From NCBI RefSeq assembly GCF_026250525.1, contig NZ_CP111053.1, positions 154,106 through 218,105 on the forward strand: a stretch of DNA of 64,000 bases, written 5' to 3'. The stretch is from Chondrinema litorale. Lineage in GTDB: Bacteria; Bacteroidota; Bacteroidia; Cytophagales; Flammeovirgaceae. The notes under the pieces are model-generated. The model worked only from the letters and a program-made list of their open reading frames with translations. It made no database searches and was not told the DNA's origin. This document shows, one piece after another, positions 8,931-18,360 of this stretch (its first letter is position 1; every line of letters begins with the position of its first letter). A program made the translations under genes and the position numbers.

Positions 8931-10298
8931 TTACAAATCGAGAATCTTAAACTCAACTCTTCTATTTAACTGTCTCCCTGTTTCCGATTCATTATCTGCA
9001 ATGGGAGAAGACTCACCAAATCCAAGATATTCAATCTTCTCTTCTGATAATTTCTTAGAAAGTAAATAATTTCTAACTGTTTTAGCTCTTGCTTCTGAAA
9101 GTTGCTTGTTACTATTTACACTACCCACATTATCTGTATGACCATCTATTTCAATTTTAAGATTTGGCGCATAAGTAAAAAGTTTAATTACCCTATCTAA
9201 TTCTCTAAATGATTCATCTCGAAGAGTCGCTTTCCCTGTGTCAAAGAAAATATTGTTTAATCGAACAGTTTCACCAACTTTAAATGGCACCATTTCCAAA
9301 TCTTTTCTAGTTACACTTTGTGGCTCTAGGTTTTCACAATTTATTACAGAACTCACAGGAAAGTATGATTCTTTATTACCATAAATTGCATATTTTTTTC
9401 CTACAGATAATGAAATACTATATTCCATAGTTTCTGGATCAACTTCCGCCTTTTTTACTATCTCACCAGTTTTTAAGTCTTCAACTATAACTTCTGCAAC
9501 AAGATGCTCACCATTACTTTTATCAATTACATTCCCCTGAACTATCATTTGGTTACAGGCACCAAAATCTTTGTCGAATAATTGCTCAATTTCTCTAGTT
9601 GATAATGCCCTGTTATAAACTCTCACTTCATCTAAATAACCTTTAAAAGGTCTATCTGCTCCATCTACTTGCCTTCCTACTTTAAAGCTTACATCCGATT
9701 CTTGATTAATTCCTCTACCAGTTTGCCTACCTGTGTTGTTCAACTCTCCATTGATAAAAATTGCCATGTCTCCATTGGCTCTCCACACTCCAACTAAATG
9801 GTACCAAGTTTCACTTTGCAACATATTTTTACCAAAAATTCCTTCCTCTAAAGTATAGCCATCACCTACTGAAAATGCTACTGTATTTTTCCCGCCTAGA
9901 AACAACCCAAACTGGTCTCTGTTTTTATTAAATGCCCATTTTCCGGCTAACAAACTTAGTCCTACTTTATTTTTGGGCTCTACATAAACCCATACAGAAA
10001 CAGTAACACCTTCTTTTATTGTGTTAAATTCTTTATCGTTACCAAAATCTATATAACTTTTGTAGCCATCAAAGTAGTAAGCATCTTGGCCGCATCTCAT
10101 TCCACTTTGAATTTCAGCACCAAGTATCTGTCCATTATGCCCGCCTACTTCATCATTTGCATTACCATCAAACTTATAATAAGCTACTAAACCTTTAGAT
10201 AATGAACCTTGGCCAAATGTGTAATTTATAGACGTGACAAAAAAAAGAAAAACTAATAGTTGGATTCTGTTCATATTAATATTGAAGTTTGTTGTCAA
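8931..10298 (-). CDS. LamG-domain OmpA-family outer membrane protein
   Basis: 455 aa. A hydrophobic leader (about residues 10-29, ending TFGQG) is followed by a LamG/concanavalin-type jelly roll (about 35-240, with LVAYYKFDGNANDEVGGHNG and YLDEVRVYNRALSTREIEQL). A carboxypeptidase-regulatory-like segment (about 250-335) and a C-terminal OmpA peptidoglycan-binding domain (about 345-455) come next. The OmpA part has NIFFDTGKATLRDES, IEIDGHTDNVGS and LSEARAKTVRNYL. The protein probably links an outer-membrane or surface glycan-binding module to peptidoglycan. Chosen start: the listed ATG; the in-frame ATG eight codons later (MNRIQLLVFLFF) would also give a good signal peptide. Confidence 0.88.
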   Translation of the reverse strand: MTTNFNINMNRIQLLVFLFFVTSINYTFGQGSLSKGLVAYYKFDGNANDEVGGHNGQILGAEIQSGMRCGQDAYYFDGYKSYIDFGNDKEFNTIKEGVTVSVWVYVEPKNKVGLSLLAGKWAFNKNRDQFGLFLGGKNTVAFSVGDGYTLEEGIFGKNMLQSETWYHLVGVWRANGDMAIFINGELNNTGRQTGRGINQESDVSFKVGRQVDGADRPFKGYLDEVRVYNRALSTREIEQLFDKDFGACNQMIVQGNVIDKSNGEHLVAEVIVEDLKTGEIVKKAEVDPETMEYSISLSVGKKYAIYGNKESYFPVSSVINCENLEPQSVTRKDLEMVPFKVGETVRLNNIFFDTGKATLRDESFRELDRVIKLFTYAPNLKIEIDGHTDNVGSVNSNKQLSEARAKTVRNYLLSKKLSEEKIEYLGFGESSPIADNESETGRQLNRRVEFKILDL

Positions 10299-10406
10299 GT
10301 ATCATGTTAATTTGTGTAAATACTAACGATACAAGTTGCTACTAGTTAAGTGAATACTGTAGTGAAGTAAGTTTTAAGATGTTTTTGCAAGTAAGTAGAC
10401 AATGTT

Positions 10407-10925
10407 ATGACCTATATAATGGTAGATATAGAAAGCGATGGACCTATTCCAGGAGATTATTCAATGGTTTCCTTTGGTGCCGTAATCGTTAATTCTTCAC
10501 TAGATAAGACCTTTTATGGGAAGTTAAAACCTATATCAAATCAATTTATACCAGAAGCTTTGGCTGTATCAGGGTTCACCCGAGAGGAGACTCTTCTATT
10601 TGATAATCCAAAATCTGTAATGTTAGAGTTCAAAAATTGGATATTAGATAATGTAAAAGATAGACCTGTTTTTATAAGTGATAACAATGGCTTTGATTGG
10701 ATGTTTATCTGTTGGTATTTTTATCACTTTATAGGTAGTAATCCATTTGGGCATAGTTCTCAAAATCTAGGGAGTATGTATAAAGGTTTGGTAAAAGATA
10801 CATTTAAAAACTTCAAACATTTAAGAGTTACAAAACACACCCATAACCCTGTAGATGATGCAAAAGGTAATGCTGAAGCACTTCTTACAATGAAAAAATC
10901 ATTGGGTTTAAAAATTAAACTTTAA
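10407..10925 (+). CDS. DEDD-family 3'-5' exonuclease
   Basis: 172 aa. The N-terminus MVDIESDGPIPGDYSMVSFG gives the DxE metal-binding motif, FISDNNGFDWMF supplies the middle Asp, and HNPVDDAKGNAEAL the C-terminal His-x4-Asp. This is a single exonuclease domain of the RNase T/epsilon-like class. It could trim RNA or single-stranded DNA in the cytoplasm. The gene is next to an antirepressor gene and an IS element, so it may be an accessory or phage-derived gene rather than a housekeeping one. Confidence 0.8.
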   Translation: MTYIMVDIESDGPIPGDYSMVSFGAVIVNSSLDKTFYGKLKPISNQFIPEALAVSGFTREETLLFDNPKSVMLEFKNWILDNVKDRPVFISDNNGFDWMFICWYFYHFIGSNPFGHSSQNLGSMYKGLVKDTFKNFKHLRVTKHTHNPVDDAKGNAEALLTMKKSLGLKIKL

Positions 10926-11000
10926 GATTATTTATTTTGCAACAGATTTTTATCTAAAACATATTTCAATAAATTAAGACTTTAAGAAACAAGGGAGAAT

Positions 11001-11654
11001 ATGGAATTAGTTAAGATTTATGAGGGTAATTTGGTAAATGCGCGTGAACTTCATGAATTTCTTGAAGTAAAAACAGTTTTTAGAAACTGGATTAGGCGTA
11101 TGCTTGAATATGGCTTCGAAGAAAACCTAGATTATTTTACGGCGTCCAAAAAAGTACACCGTCAGATTTTAAAAGAATTTTACCTTACACTCTCTGCTGC
11201 CAAAGAGATTTCTATGCTACAAAGAACCGATAAAGGTCGAGAAGCTAGAAAATACTTTATTAGATGTGAAGAACAGCTAGTTCATCTTTCTCAAAATAAA
11301 AGATTTGCTGCATTTATTAAACTAGAAAGTACTAAAGAAAAATTTAAGAATGCATTAATAGATTTAGGGCTTTCTGAACAAGATTATATAGAAATAGATT
11401 TTGCTGGTAGAAAAATCCTTTTTAATGGTGAACCTATTCCAGATGAAGAACTACAAACAGTACTTCTATCGGCTAGAGATTTGGCTACTAATATGACTCA
11501 CTACAATGCACTTCAAAATAAAATTGAAAATAAAGAAGATATCAAAAGTGATAATAAAGCTAATCATTCAGCAGTAAGAGAAACTTTAGTAGAAAAAAAT
11601 ATCGTTCCTGAAAACATACCAAATCAAAAGTCAATAAAAAAGTTAGGTGAGTAA
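11001..11654 (+). CDS. AntA/AntB antirepressor-domain protein
   Basis: 217 aa. Residues 1-105 form an AntA/AntB domain: VNARELHEFLEVKTVFRNWI, then EYGFEENLDYFT, and YLTLSAAKEISMLQRTDKGR with the usual AR-YF ending. In phage P1 and related phages such proteins relieve repression of lytic genes. The C-terminal half is polar, with a Lys/Asn-rich tail, and has no domain I recognise. A good ribosome site (AGGGAGA) lies about 6 bp upstream. No repressor or structural phage gene is near, so it looks like a remnant or a domesticated gene. The IS1595 element begins 7 bp after its stop. Confidence 0.82.
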   Translation: MELVKIYEGNLVNARELHEFLEVKTVFRNWIRRMLEYGFEENLDYFTASKKVHRQILKEFYLTLSAAKEISMLQRTDKGREARKYFIRCEEQLVHLSQNKRFAAFIKLESTKEKFKNALIDLGLSEQDYIEIDFAGRKILFNGEPIPDEELQTVLLSARDLATNMTHYNALQNKIENKEDIKSDNKANHSAVRETLVEKNIVPENIPNQKSIKKLGE

Positions 11655-11660
11655 TTATTT

Positions 11661-12678
11661 AAAATGATTATCCGTAAAGCTACCACAAAGTAAATAGGGT
11701 ATGGTCTGCGCTTCGAAATTAGCTCAAAAACAGGTCATTATGGATAGTATTATTGAATTCATGTAAGCGTACCGCAATGAGCAGGTATGCCGTGAGTGTT
11801 TCAAGGAAATCAGGGATAAAGCAGGTGTTTGTTGCAAGAAATGCGGTAGCCAAGAGCATTACTGGCTAAATAGCAAGCAGATGTACCAATGCAAGTCATG
11901 CAGTTTTAGGACAGGCCTCCGCAGTGGCACCATCATGGAAGCTTCCAAACTTCCGTTTCGCTACTGGTTCGTTGCTATCTGGCTGATGGGCTGTAGCAAG
12001 AAAGGTTCTTCTGCCTGTAATGTGCAGAGGCAGCTCAATCATAAGCGCTATGAACCTATCTGGGCAATGATGCACAAAATACGCTCTGCGATGGGCCAAC
12101 GGGACAACCACTACTTGCTGGGAGGCAATATTGAGGTAGACGAAGGGTTCTTTGAAACACTAGTACCCGAGGGGCAGAAGGAAGAGGAGAGAAAGCGGGG
12201 AAGGGGGAGCCAGAAGCAGACCATGGCGATGGTCTTTGCACAGACAGAGGTGGTGCTACAGCCTAAAAAACACCGCCCTTCTAAAAGGTGCAAGTATTTC
12301 AAAATGGCTGTATGCGCTGATTTTACAGTAGAAACTGCTAGAAATACGATTACCCGGCATGTTGCCCAGAATGCCAAGATGATTACAGATGGCTATTCAA
12401 CCTATCAGTCACTGACAGGAGAGTTCGAGATGGATGTGGAAAAAGTGCCCTCAAAACAGGCCCATATCAAACTACCTTGGGTACATACAGCCATTGGGAA
12501 TGCAAAGAAAGTCCTACAAGGGATATATCAGCATACAAGGCCAGGGTATCTACAGAATTATCTAGATGAGTTCTGTTACAAACTCAATAGAAGATACTTT
12601 GAAAATGATATTTTTGACAGAATATTAATTGCTTGTACGCTCACTTGAGCTTGTGGTAAGAATACGGATAATCATTTT
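11661..12678 (+). mobile_element. IS1595-family insertion sequence, about 1.02 kb
   Basis: The ends are imperfect inverted repeats. The left end opens AAAATGATTATCCGTA and continues to TACCACAA; the reverse complement of the right end (12650-12678) gives the same two blocks with a 4-base mismatch between them. The transposase is inside in the same orientation. The element is inserted 3 bp from the stop codon of the gene at 12681-13181 and 7 bp from the stop of the antirepressor gene. An 8-bp target duplication is only approximate (AATTATTT on the left, ATTTATTT on the right). Confidence 0.85.
11740..12648 (+). pseudogene. IS1595-family transposase with a stop at codon 9
   Basis: Reading from ATG 11740 gives MDSIIEFM and then TAA (11764-11766), after which the same frame continues AYRNEQVCRECFKEIR and onward to a stop at 12648 without further interruption. 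The part after the stop contains the whole N-terminal zinc ribbon (CCKKCG and YQCKSC) and the ISXO2-like DDE domain: IEVDEGFF, MITDGYSTY and the final HTAIGNAKKVLQGIYQHTRPG. Starting at the next ATG (11881) would lose half the zinc ribbon. So the gene is probably inactive unless the stop is suppressed. The base composition is clearly richer in G and C than its neighbours, as expected for a recent arrival. Confidence 0.82.
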
Positions 12679-12680
12679 AT

Positions 12681-13181
12681 TTATTTTATTCTAACATGCT
12701 CACCCATTGCTTCTTCAAAAACGTGATGTAAAATAAAAGTTTGTTCTGCCCCTAACTTTTGTCCAAACTGACTTATTAAATACAGGACTAATGCCAAAAT
12801 TGCTATTATTGGCAGTATCCATAATATTAAAGCTTCTTTACCTAGTGTAATTTGAGTCATGCCATACATTAGAATAAAAAAGAATGCTACACCCAAAGTA
12901 GCATATCCAAAGAAAATCATCGTCCATACTTGTGGATTAGGACCATATAATCCTCTTATAATTGTTTCTCCATCATCATTTTCTTCGAATGTTAGGTTGA
13001 GTTGAGGCGACCAAAAATGCCTGTCTTCAGGCCGAACTCTCAAAGTAATATAACCAGGTATTACAGAAGTGGTACACATACCCTTACTGTTTTCTACTGC
13101 CTGATGAATCCTACTTTGTACTTCTTCGGATTTTAAAGGGGAAATTTGCTTAATTCTAGGGCGAATTCTAAAGCTAGTCAT
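12681..13181 (-). CDS. Conserved hypothetical two-helix membrane protein
   Basis: 166 aa. A polar N-terminal part (about 1-85, with GYITLRVRPEDRHFWSPQL) is followed by two membrane helices (about residues 90-110 and 118-140) and a short polar tail. I do not recognise a named family. The N-terminal part could be a small beta domain. Its stop codon is almost touched by the IS1595 element, but the reading frame appears complete. It is single and faces a 536-bp gap before the next gene. Confidence 0.65.
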   Translation of the reverse strand: MTSFRIRPRIKQISPLKSEEVQSRIHQAVENSKGMCTTSVIPGYITLRVRPEDRHFWSPQLNLTFEENDDGETIIRGLYGPNPQVWTMIFFGYATLGVAFFFILMYGMTQITLGKEALILWILPIIAILALVLYLISQFGQKLGAEQTFILHHVFEEAMGEHVRIK

Positions 13182-13717
13182 ACTCCATATTTACTAATGT
13201 AATTGATAAAAGAAATATAACTTTTTACCCGAATTCATGAAAATTTTTCAAGTGATTTTTTATAACTATCTCATAATCATTCACTTGATTTTTCAAAAGT
13301 TTACAAAAATGAAGAAAAACAGAAATGTAAGAAATTAATAAAAAATAGATCAAATCTTTTCCAAAAGTTCCATTACCATTTCAATTAAAGCTAGTAATCA
13401 ATCTTAATAGTAAAATTTAGTAAATAGATGGATTAAGCATTTATGTTAATCAAAATTGGTTATTTATTTGGCAGAAAGGTGATTAATCAGTGTTATTATT
13501 GGAAAATTAATGTTTTTTCAAGGTTTTGTACTAAAAAGAAGTCTCTCATTGATAACAAAAGTTAAAGAATTATGAGCAATTCACTTCATATTAGAGATTT
13601 TAATTTCATATGTAATAAATTTGACCCACGTTGATTGTTTTTTAATTTTTGTCTAAACCCTACTATCCACATTAAACATGTTATTTAAATAATTAAATCC
13701 TCAAAAAATTCAATCAA
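13182..13717. other. AT-rich intergenic region
   Basis: About 535 bp between divergent genes. It must hold the promoters of both the 166-aa membrane protein and the large secreted protein. A small inverted pair TCAAGTGA/TCACTTGA lies at 13248-13255 and 13281-13288. No reading frame or RNA is apparent. Confidence 0.4.
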
Positions 13718-16700
13718 ATGAAATCAACTAAACTGGTTTTCATTACTACAATCTGCATTTTATTAAATGTTTTTAGTATAAATGCTTATGTCTTAGCCAA
13801 TCATTCTAGCTTCATTCCAGATGACTTTACAGACCAATTGGTTGTTTCAGGTCTAGGTACTGCTACAGATATGGTAGCTCTTCCCAACGGTAAGATATTA
13901 GTGACAGAAAAAGCTGGAGATATATATCTTGTAGACCCTAGTAATGTTACAAAAAGCACTTTCATGACTGTTCCAAATGTTGAATCTGGTTCTGAAAGAG
14001 GTGTATTATCAATCACACTTGATCCAAACTTTGAAGCAAACGGTTATTTCTATGTCTACCACACTACTACAGAATACCATGTAAGAATTTCTAGGTTTAC
14101 AAGTTCTGGTGATACAGCTAATCCTGATAGTGAATATGTCCTGTGGGAAAGTACATACATATATAATCCTGAAAGCCAACTTTATCATTTCGGTGGTGCA
14201 ATGGATATTTCAGATGAAGGCATCATGTATTTTGCTGTTGGCGACATGTTCCAAGAGAATAAAACTCAAGACAACACCTTAGAGCAAGGAAAACTATATA
14301 GAATATATACTGATGGTTCTATTCCAGCTGATAACCCATTTTATAACAATGGCGCTGAAACCGGACCAAACGGTGAACTTCCAGAAATTTATGCTTGGGG
14401 TTTAAGAAACCCTTTTAGAGGTTATTACGACGAAGAATCGGACATTTTTATAATAGGTGAAGTTGGTGGTAATGACCATTATCATGCTTGGGAAGATATA
14501 CACTATGGCAGAAAAGGTGCTAACTATGGCTGGCCTGACTGTGGTGAATCTGGTAGAGATGAAAATGGTGCTTGTGAAAATGCAACTTTCGATGATCCTG
14601 TCTATACATACGCTCATAAACCAGGTAGAGGTAATTCTATTACTGGAGGCTTTATCTACAGAAATGGCACTTACCCTTCTGAATATCAGGGAGTATATTT
14701 CTTCTCAGATTATGCTCAAAGCTGGATCCAGTATCTAGAGCTAGACGATGACATGATGCCTGTTGGTGAACCTATAGTATTCAGACCTGCTACTGGTAAA
14801 AAAGGTGTTGTTTCATTAATACAAGGTTTAGATGGTTCAATATATTATCTTGATATAGCAGACTTTACAAATGGTCTTCTTAAAAAGATAACCTATACTG
14901 GTACTGCTGTTCCTGTAATTACAGAAGCATCTGCTGATGTTACAACAGGTGGTACTCCACTAGAAGTTAATTTTACTGGTGCTGCTATAATTGGTGATAA
15001 TACACCGCTAACTTATTCTTGGGATTTTGGTGATGGAAATACCAGTACAGATCAAAACCCAACACATACTTATACAAACAAAGGGTCTTTTTCAGCAAGA
15101 TTAACAGTAACTAGTATCGGTGGTGAAAAATCATTTTCAGATGAAATCACTATTACAGTTGGTGATCCTCCAGTTGTAACTATTACTTCTCCAACAGATG
15201 GATCAACATTTGTTGCAGGCGATATAATTAACTTCTCTGGCTCAGCAACCGATGATGGTGACCTTGATGCTTCAAATTATTCTTGGGAAATAGTCTTCTT
15301 ACATGATGACCACACTCACCCAGGCGTAAGTGCTTATAAAGATATATCAGGAACATATACAATTTCGTCTGATGGTAGCCATAGTTACCATGATGATACA
15401 GGCTACATTTTTACACTAACTGTTACTGATGAAGATGGTATTTCAACAAGTGAATCTGTTACAATTCGTCCAGAAAAAGCTAATATCTCATTCCAAACAG
15501 AACCTTCTGGTTTAAAACTGACAGTAGCAAATCAACCAAGAACTACACCATATACTCTTGATGAGTTAATTGGTTTCCAAACGGAAATAACTGCTGTTTC
15601 GCCACAGGATCTCGATGGTAAAAAATATGCATTTAAGTCCTGGTCAAATGGAAAATCTCGTACTCATATATATACGAACCCAACTACTAATTCTACATTA
15701 ACTGCTTACTTTGAGTTGGTTGAGTCTTCTTTCTTAGAAGCTGAAGAATATTATGAAATAGTAACTGATGAAGGATCGAGTGATATCGGGCTTGCATATT
15801 CAACCTTCAACAGTCAGGAAAAATCTGTTGGTTTATTTGATACTGGAGATAGAATTAAAATTGCTATTGATATTGAAACTGCCAATGCTATACTTACTCC
15901 AGGTAATTTTATTATAAATGCTCAAGTACGTTCTGGTAATTCAGTAAAAAATAACAGTTATTGGCCTAATGGATATAATTTCTATCTAGATGATGAGGAA
16001 ATAACATTCACTGGTGTAGATAGTACTATTGCTGGGCCGAGTTCAGACCTTGGTGGTTCTTATTGGGGCACTATGACTTCTAGTGAAGTTTTTCTAAATC
16101 AAGGAATACATTATCTAGAGATTGAAGCAAATGCTGGTTATGGAGCACTTGATTATATTGAATTGGTGAAAATATCAGCAGATATTCCAACTACTCCTGT
16201 GTTATCACAATCAAAAATAACTGACAGAACTGTAACATTTAACTGGACAAGTGCCAGTGATATGGATGGGATTGACTACTATGAAATATATCAAGATGGT
16301 GAAGTAGTAGCTACTACTGAAAAAACAAAATATACAGTAGGTAATCTTACTGCTAACACCGACTATGATTTTTATATAATTGCATATGACAATACAGGAG
16401 CTGCTTCAGAAAGTAGTAATACTTTAGAAGTTACTACTAATGATACCATGGACGCTGGTATAATTATCACTTCACCTGATGCAGGAGAAGAAATAGAAGG
16501 CCCTGATGCTGAAATTAAGTATGTGTTATTTGGTGATGAAACTTCCTATGATCATATCTTCTTTCAAATAGATGATGATCCAACAAAATATGCACATGAT
16601 CTAGATAATAGCTCATTCATATTTACCAATTTAACTCCGGGTACACATACTGTAACTGCATCAGTAGCTTTAGGTCATAACCTTCCTCTAACTACAGATG

Positions 16701-18235
16701 AGTCAGTTAAATCTATAACTTTTGAAATTGTTTATTCTCAAGATGAGAATGATAAACCAGGTGTGGTAATTACTTCTCCACAAAATCAGGAAAATGTATT
16801 TGATACTTCTTTTGCGATAGATTATACCTTATATGGTAATCAATCTGCAATTGCAGGTATGCAAATCACATTAGATGAAGAAACTCCTGAAGTATTAACT
16901 GATTTAAGTGGAAGCTATACTTTTAACGAAGTAAGTACTGGTGAACACGAAGTGAAAATTGAATTAATTGGTGTTGGTGATACTTTGCTTACAAATGCAC
17001 AGGCTTATACTTCTGTATCTTTTGTAGTATACAATTCTGAAGATAAACCATCTATTAAGATTACTTACCCTTCTGATAATGAGAAGATTTACTCAAGTAA
17101 TTTTACTGTTACCTATGAGTTTTCAGGATCAACTGCAATTTACGATCATGCTCATTTGCAACTAGACGATCAAGATTATGTAACTTTATATAATATGACA
17201 GGTTCATATGATCTAGAAGAAGTTCCAACTGGTCAGCATCAGTTAATACTGTACCTTGTAAATGATCATCAGGCACCATTACAATATACCGAAGCCCTTG
17301 ATACAGTTACATTTGTTTTCTTAGATGAAAATTTACCAACTGCTGGTAATTTTACTAAGAAAGCTGAAGAAGATAATTCGATTCAATTAAGTCTGGCAGA
17401 TTTCGAAGATAGCTATTATGATGTTGATACAACAGAATCTTTAATCGAAATTAAAATTACTTCTCTGCCAGATACAGGTAAACTGATGTTAAACACTGTA
17501 GAAGTAGAAGATGGAGCCGAAATATTGACTGGAGAATTGGATAACTTAATATTTGTACCGGACACTAACTGGTATGGAGAAACTTCTTTTGAATACTATG
17601 TCTCAAATGGACTTAAATCTTCTGCTCATGCAGGTATTGTAACTTTCAGTTTTACTGCTGTAAACGATGCACCTTATAATCTAACAATTAGTAAAGATAC
17701 AATTACTGAAAACAATGAGATTGGTGTAGAAGTAGCTCATATAGATGTTGAAGATGTTGATAACGATTCTCATCAATTTACTTTAATTGATGATGAAAGT
17801 TCTACTTATTTTGAAATAGATGACCATAAATTAATAGCCAAAGTCAAATTTAACTATGAGTTAAAATCTATCTATGAGATTGAAATTCAGGCTGATGATA
17901 AAAATGGTGGAGTAATTTCAACAGTATTTACAATAAATATTCTAGATCAAGCAGATGAACCATTGGGTATTGAAGAGTTGATAGCCGAAGGCATTAATAT
18001 TTACCCGAACCCTGTATCAGATAAAATGTCTATCAATATTGATAATGACAAAACTGGCGAATACCATTTCGAAGTTTCTGATGTAACAGGTAAAATGGTG
18101 AAAAAAATCAGTCTTGATAAGACCAACAATATTTTAGAAGAATCATTAGATGTAAGTAGTTTACAAACAGGAATGTACATTCTTAAAATAAGATATAAGA
18201 CTAACTTATATTCTTATAAGTTCATGAAAAGGTAA
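13718..18235 (+). CDS. Secreted multi-domain glucose/sorbosone dehydrogenase-fold protein with T9SS sorting signal
   Basis: 1505 aa with a signal peptide (about 1-28). Residues about 38-393 form a six-bladed GSDH propeller (ATDMVALPNGKILVTEKAG, YAWGLRNPFRG, GANYGWPDCG), the soluble PQQ-type sugar dehydrogenase fold. Next come a PKD domain (about 397-480, TYSWDFGDGNTSTDQNPTHT), an Ig-like module with a His-rich insert (about 485-585), a further beta module (about 585-667), a carbohydrate-binding-like module (about 668-820) and a fibronectin III domain (about 824-907). Three related Ig repeats follow (about 912-1208), then cadherin-like modules (about 1210-1420) and a type IX C-terminal sorting domain (about 1425-1505, INIYPNPVSDKMSINI, LQTGMYILKI). 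It is likely displayed on or released from the cell surface. Sugar oxidation is inferred from fold only. Confidence 0.88.
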   Translation: MKSTKLVFITTICILLNVFSINAYVLANHSSFIPDDFTDQLVVSGLGTATDMVALPNGKILVTEKAGDIYLVDPSNVTKSTFMTVPNVESGSERGVLSITLDPNFEANGYFYVYHTTTEYHVRISRFTSSGDTANPDSEYVLWESTYIYNPESQLYHFGGAMDISDEGIMYFAVGDMFQENKTQDNTLEQGKLYRIYTDGSIPADNPFYNNGAETGPNGELPEIYAWGLRNPFRGYYDEESDIFIIGEVGGNDHYHAWEDIHYGRKGANYGWPDCGESGRDENGACENATFDDPVYTYAHKPGRGNSITGGFIYRNGTYPSEYQGVYFFSDYAQSWIQYLELDDDMMPVGEPIVFRPATGKKGVVSLIQGLDGSIYYLDIADFTNGLLKKITYTGTAVPVITEASADVTTGGTPLEVNFTGAAIIGDNTPLTYSWDFGDGNTSTDQNPTHTYTNKGSFSARLTVTSIGGEKSFSDEITITVGDPPVVTITSPTDGSTFVAGDIINFSGSATDDGDLDASNYSWEIVFLHDDHTHPGVSAYKDISGTYTISSDGSHSYHDDTGYIFTLTVTDEDGISTSESVTIRPEKANISFQTEPSGLKLTVANQPRTTPYTLDELIGFQTEITAVSPQDLDGKKYAFKSWSNGKSRTHIYTNPTTNSTLTAYFELVESSFLEAEEYYEIVTDEGSSDIGLAYSTFNSQEKSVGLFDTGDRIKIAIDIETANAILTPGNFIINAQVRSGNSVKNNSYWPNGYNFYLDDEEITFTGVDSTIAGPSSDLGGSYWGTMTSSEVFLNQGIHYLEIEANAGYGALDYIELVKISADIPTTPVLSQSKITDRTVTFNWTSASDMDGIDYYEIYQDGEVVATTEKTKYTVGNLTANTDYDFYIIAYDNTGAASESSNTLEVTTNDTMDAGIIITSPDAGEEIEGPDAEIKYVLFGDETSYDHIFFQIDDDPTKYAHDLDNSSFIFTNLTPGTHTVTASVALGHNLPLTTDESVKSITFEIVYSQDENDKPGVVITSPQNQENVFDTSFAIDYTLYGNQSAIAGMQITLDEETPEVLTDLSGSYTFNEVSTGEHEVKIELIGVGDTLLTNAQAYTSVSFVVYNSEDKPSIKITYPSDNEKIYSSNFTVTYEFSGSTAIYDHAHLQLDDQDYVTLYNMTGSYDLEEVPTGQHQLILYLVNDHQAPLQYTEALDTVTFVFLDENLPTAGNFTKKAEEDNSIQLSLADFEDSYYDVDTTESLIEIKITSLPDTGKLMLNTVEVEDGAEILTGELDNLIFVPDTNWYGETSFEYYVSNGLKSSAHAGIVTFSFTAVNDAPYNLTISKDTITENNEIGVEVAHIDVEDVDNDSHQFTLIDDESSTYFEIDDHKLIAKVKFNYELKSIYEIEIQADDKNGGVISTVFTINILDQADEPLGIEELIAEGINIYPNPVSDKMSINIDNDKTGEYHFEVSDVTGKMVKKISLDKTNNILEESLDVSSLQTGMYILKIRYKTNLYSYKFMKR

Positions 18236-18258
18236 ATTAACTTATTCTTAAAATACCT

Positions 18259-18292
18259 AACCTGTTCTTTTTATTAAGAACAGGTTTTTTTT
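18259..18292 (+). terminator. Terminator after the GSDH-fold gene
   Basis: An 11-bp stem AACCTGTTCTT/AAGAACAGGTT with a 6-base loop, followed by a T tract. It begins 24 bp after the stop codon of the large secreted protein. Confidence 0.9.
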
Positions 18293-18360
18293 GTGACTTT
18301 TTTGAAACTTTTCGTCATTGCTATTAAATTAATAAACTGAAACCTTAGAATAAATTAATT

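Noticed and set aside
11896..12377. Three minus-strand frames inside the IS1595 element
   Set aside because: They are shadows of the GC-richer transposase gene.
11653..12686. An exact 8-bp target duplication of the IS1595 element
   Set aside because: The flanks AATTATTT and ATTTATTT differ at one base, and the end of the inverted repeat is not sharp in this AT-rich DNA, so it is not claimed.
13248..13288. Inverted pair TCAAGTGA/TCACTTGA as a terminator
   Set aside because: Only 8 bp with a 25-bp loop and no T tract in the right place; it lies upstream, not downstream, of both flanking genes.
14457..14738. A 93-codon plus-strand frame within the GSDH-fold gene
   Set aside because: Out-of-frame overlap inside a strongly supported gene; Met- and Leu-rich composition is typical of a shadow.
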